Part shown: positions 6,045 to 6,315 of the stretch, one piece after another
Layout of the letters: each line of letters begins with the position of its first letter
Numbering within the stretch: position 1 is the stretch's first letter
Assembly (NCBI GenBank): GCA_028679935.1
Contig: JAJRAL010000195.1
Span: 1-6,315 of the forward strand
Reading direction: 5' to 3'
Origin: Methanomassiliicoccales archaeon
GTDB taxonomy: Archaea; Thermoplasmatota; Thermoplasmata; Methanomassiliicoccales; UBA472
Length of the DNA stretch: 6,315 nt
Notes under the pieces: generated by a model
What the model was told of the DNA's origin: nothing
The model's input: only the letters and a program-made list of their open reading frames with translations
The model's database searches: none
Translations under genes and position numbers: made by a program

Positions 6045-6075
6045 ATGCTCACAGATATGGTAACAAATATGGTAA
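6043..6075. repeat. Direct repeats ATATGGTAA with 12-base period over a promoter
   Basis: ATATGGTAA occurs exactly at 6055-6063 and 6067-6075. A third, partial copy (ATATG) at 6043-6047 keeps the same 12-base step and overlaps the start codon of the winged-helix gene. The set covers the stretch from the TATA box to the start codon, as an operator for a multimeric repressor might. The two full copies are certain; the regulatory role is inferred. Confidence 0.55.
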
Positions 6076-6082
6076 TATTAAG
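6072..6082 (-). promoter_or_regulatory. TATA box of the winged-helix gene
   Basis: Minus-strand GCTTAATATTACC gives a strong TATA-like core (TAATATTA, 6073-6080), preceded by purine-rich AAGGAAG. A start about 25 bases downstream falls near 6050, a leader of only some six bases before the ATG at 6044. Confidence 0.6.
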
Positions 6083-6223
6083 CTTCCTTAACGGTGTTTT
6101 TGTTATCGGATTATTGCCCGAAAGCTAGTTGATATCACTCGGACAATGCACCTCTTTGCCTTGAGTAACGGGGATGGGGAATACTAAGAGTCACCCCTAC
6201 TTACATCAAAGGTGAATTAGTCA

Positions 6224-6228
6224 GGTGA
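6224..6228 (+). promoter_or_regulatory. Ribosome binding site of the rightward partial gene
   Basis: AGGTGA ends 4 bases before the ATG at 6233 and matches the archaeal GGTGA core. A second GGTGA lies at 6211-6215 but is too far upstream to serve this ATG. Confidence 0.45.
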
Positions 6229-6232
6229 CATC

Positions 6233-6315
6233 ATGAAAGGGACGGAGTCTTCGACTGAATCTCGGGGAATGAACGAGCCCGGACTGATCTATTCCGACGA
6301 GAAGGAGTCGACAGA
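6233..6315 (+). CDS. N-terminus of an unidentified protein, cut by window edge
   Basis: An ATG at 6233 after a GGTGA site opens a frame that stays open for 27 codons to the window end, beginning MKGTESSTESRGMNEPGLIY. The visible part is polar, rich in Ser, Thr and Glu, with no signal peptide or motif. The ribosome site and the promoter-like divergent gap favour a real gene, but 27 codons are too few to name it. Confidence 0.45.
   Translation, partial: MKGTESSTESRGMNEPGLIYSDEKEST

Larger units (their letters stand above)
6045..6232. other. Divergent intergenic region
   Basis: These 188 bases separate the winged-helix gene (minus) from a plus-strand frame. The left third holds the TATA box and repeats listed separately. 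The remainder is more AT-rich than the genes and shows no RNA gene or long inverted repeat by eye. AATACTAAG near 6180-6188 may be a weak TATA box for the rightward gene, giving a start near 6208. Confidence 0.5.

Noticed and set aside
1..6315. CRISPR arrays, tRNA genes, insertion sequences, attachment sites
   Set aside because: No regularly spaced repeats with spacers, no tRNA cloverleaf pattern, and no transposase or terminal inverted repeats were seen by eye on either strand.

Overview
The window looks like GC-rich archaeal chromosome, with AT-rich islands confined to promoters. The evidence is an archaeal-type SRP (7S) RNA gene, TATA-like boxes about 25 bases before probable transcript starts, GGTGA/GGAGG ribosome sites, and several first genes with little or no leader. 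A euryarchaeon, perhaps of the Thermoplasmata, would fit because that group combines a 2-oxoacid dehydrogenase complex with many leaderless mRNAs. The lineage is an inference; no rRNA gene is present.

Positions 1-3930 (minus strand) hold a tight operon in the order lipA, E1-alpha, E1-beta, E2 (cut by the window edge). Gaps are 2-9 bases, with good Shine-Dalgarno sites at each internal junction. E1 (alpha plus beta) decarboxylates a 2-oxoacid with thiamine diphosphate. E2 carries the acyl group on a lipoyl-lysine arm and passes it to CoA. LipA makes the lipoyl group by adding sulfur to an octanoylated arm, so the cofactor enzyme and its target complex are encoded together. E3 is not in the window.

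Positions 3931-4078 are a divergent promoter region. Positions 4079-4396 (plus strand) hold the SRP RNA, with the Alu domain, helix 1 closing the ends, a long helix 5, helix 6 with a GGAG loop, and helix 8 with an unusual UGAC loop where GGAA is common.

Positions 4425-6044 (minus strand) hold two genes, a probable winged-helix protein followed by an AIR-synthase/SelD-like ATP-binding protein resembling methanogenesis marker protein 2. The second seems to have its own leaderless promoter. Their role is unknown and they are the least explained part of the window.

Positions 6045-6232 are a divergent intergenic region with 12-base-spaced ATATG repeats over the winged-helix gene's promoter. A plus-strand reading frame starts at 6233 and runs off the window.
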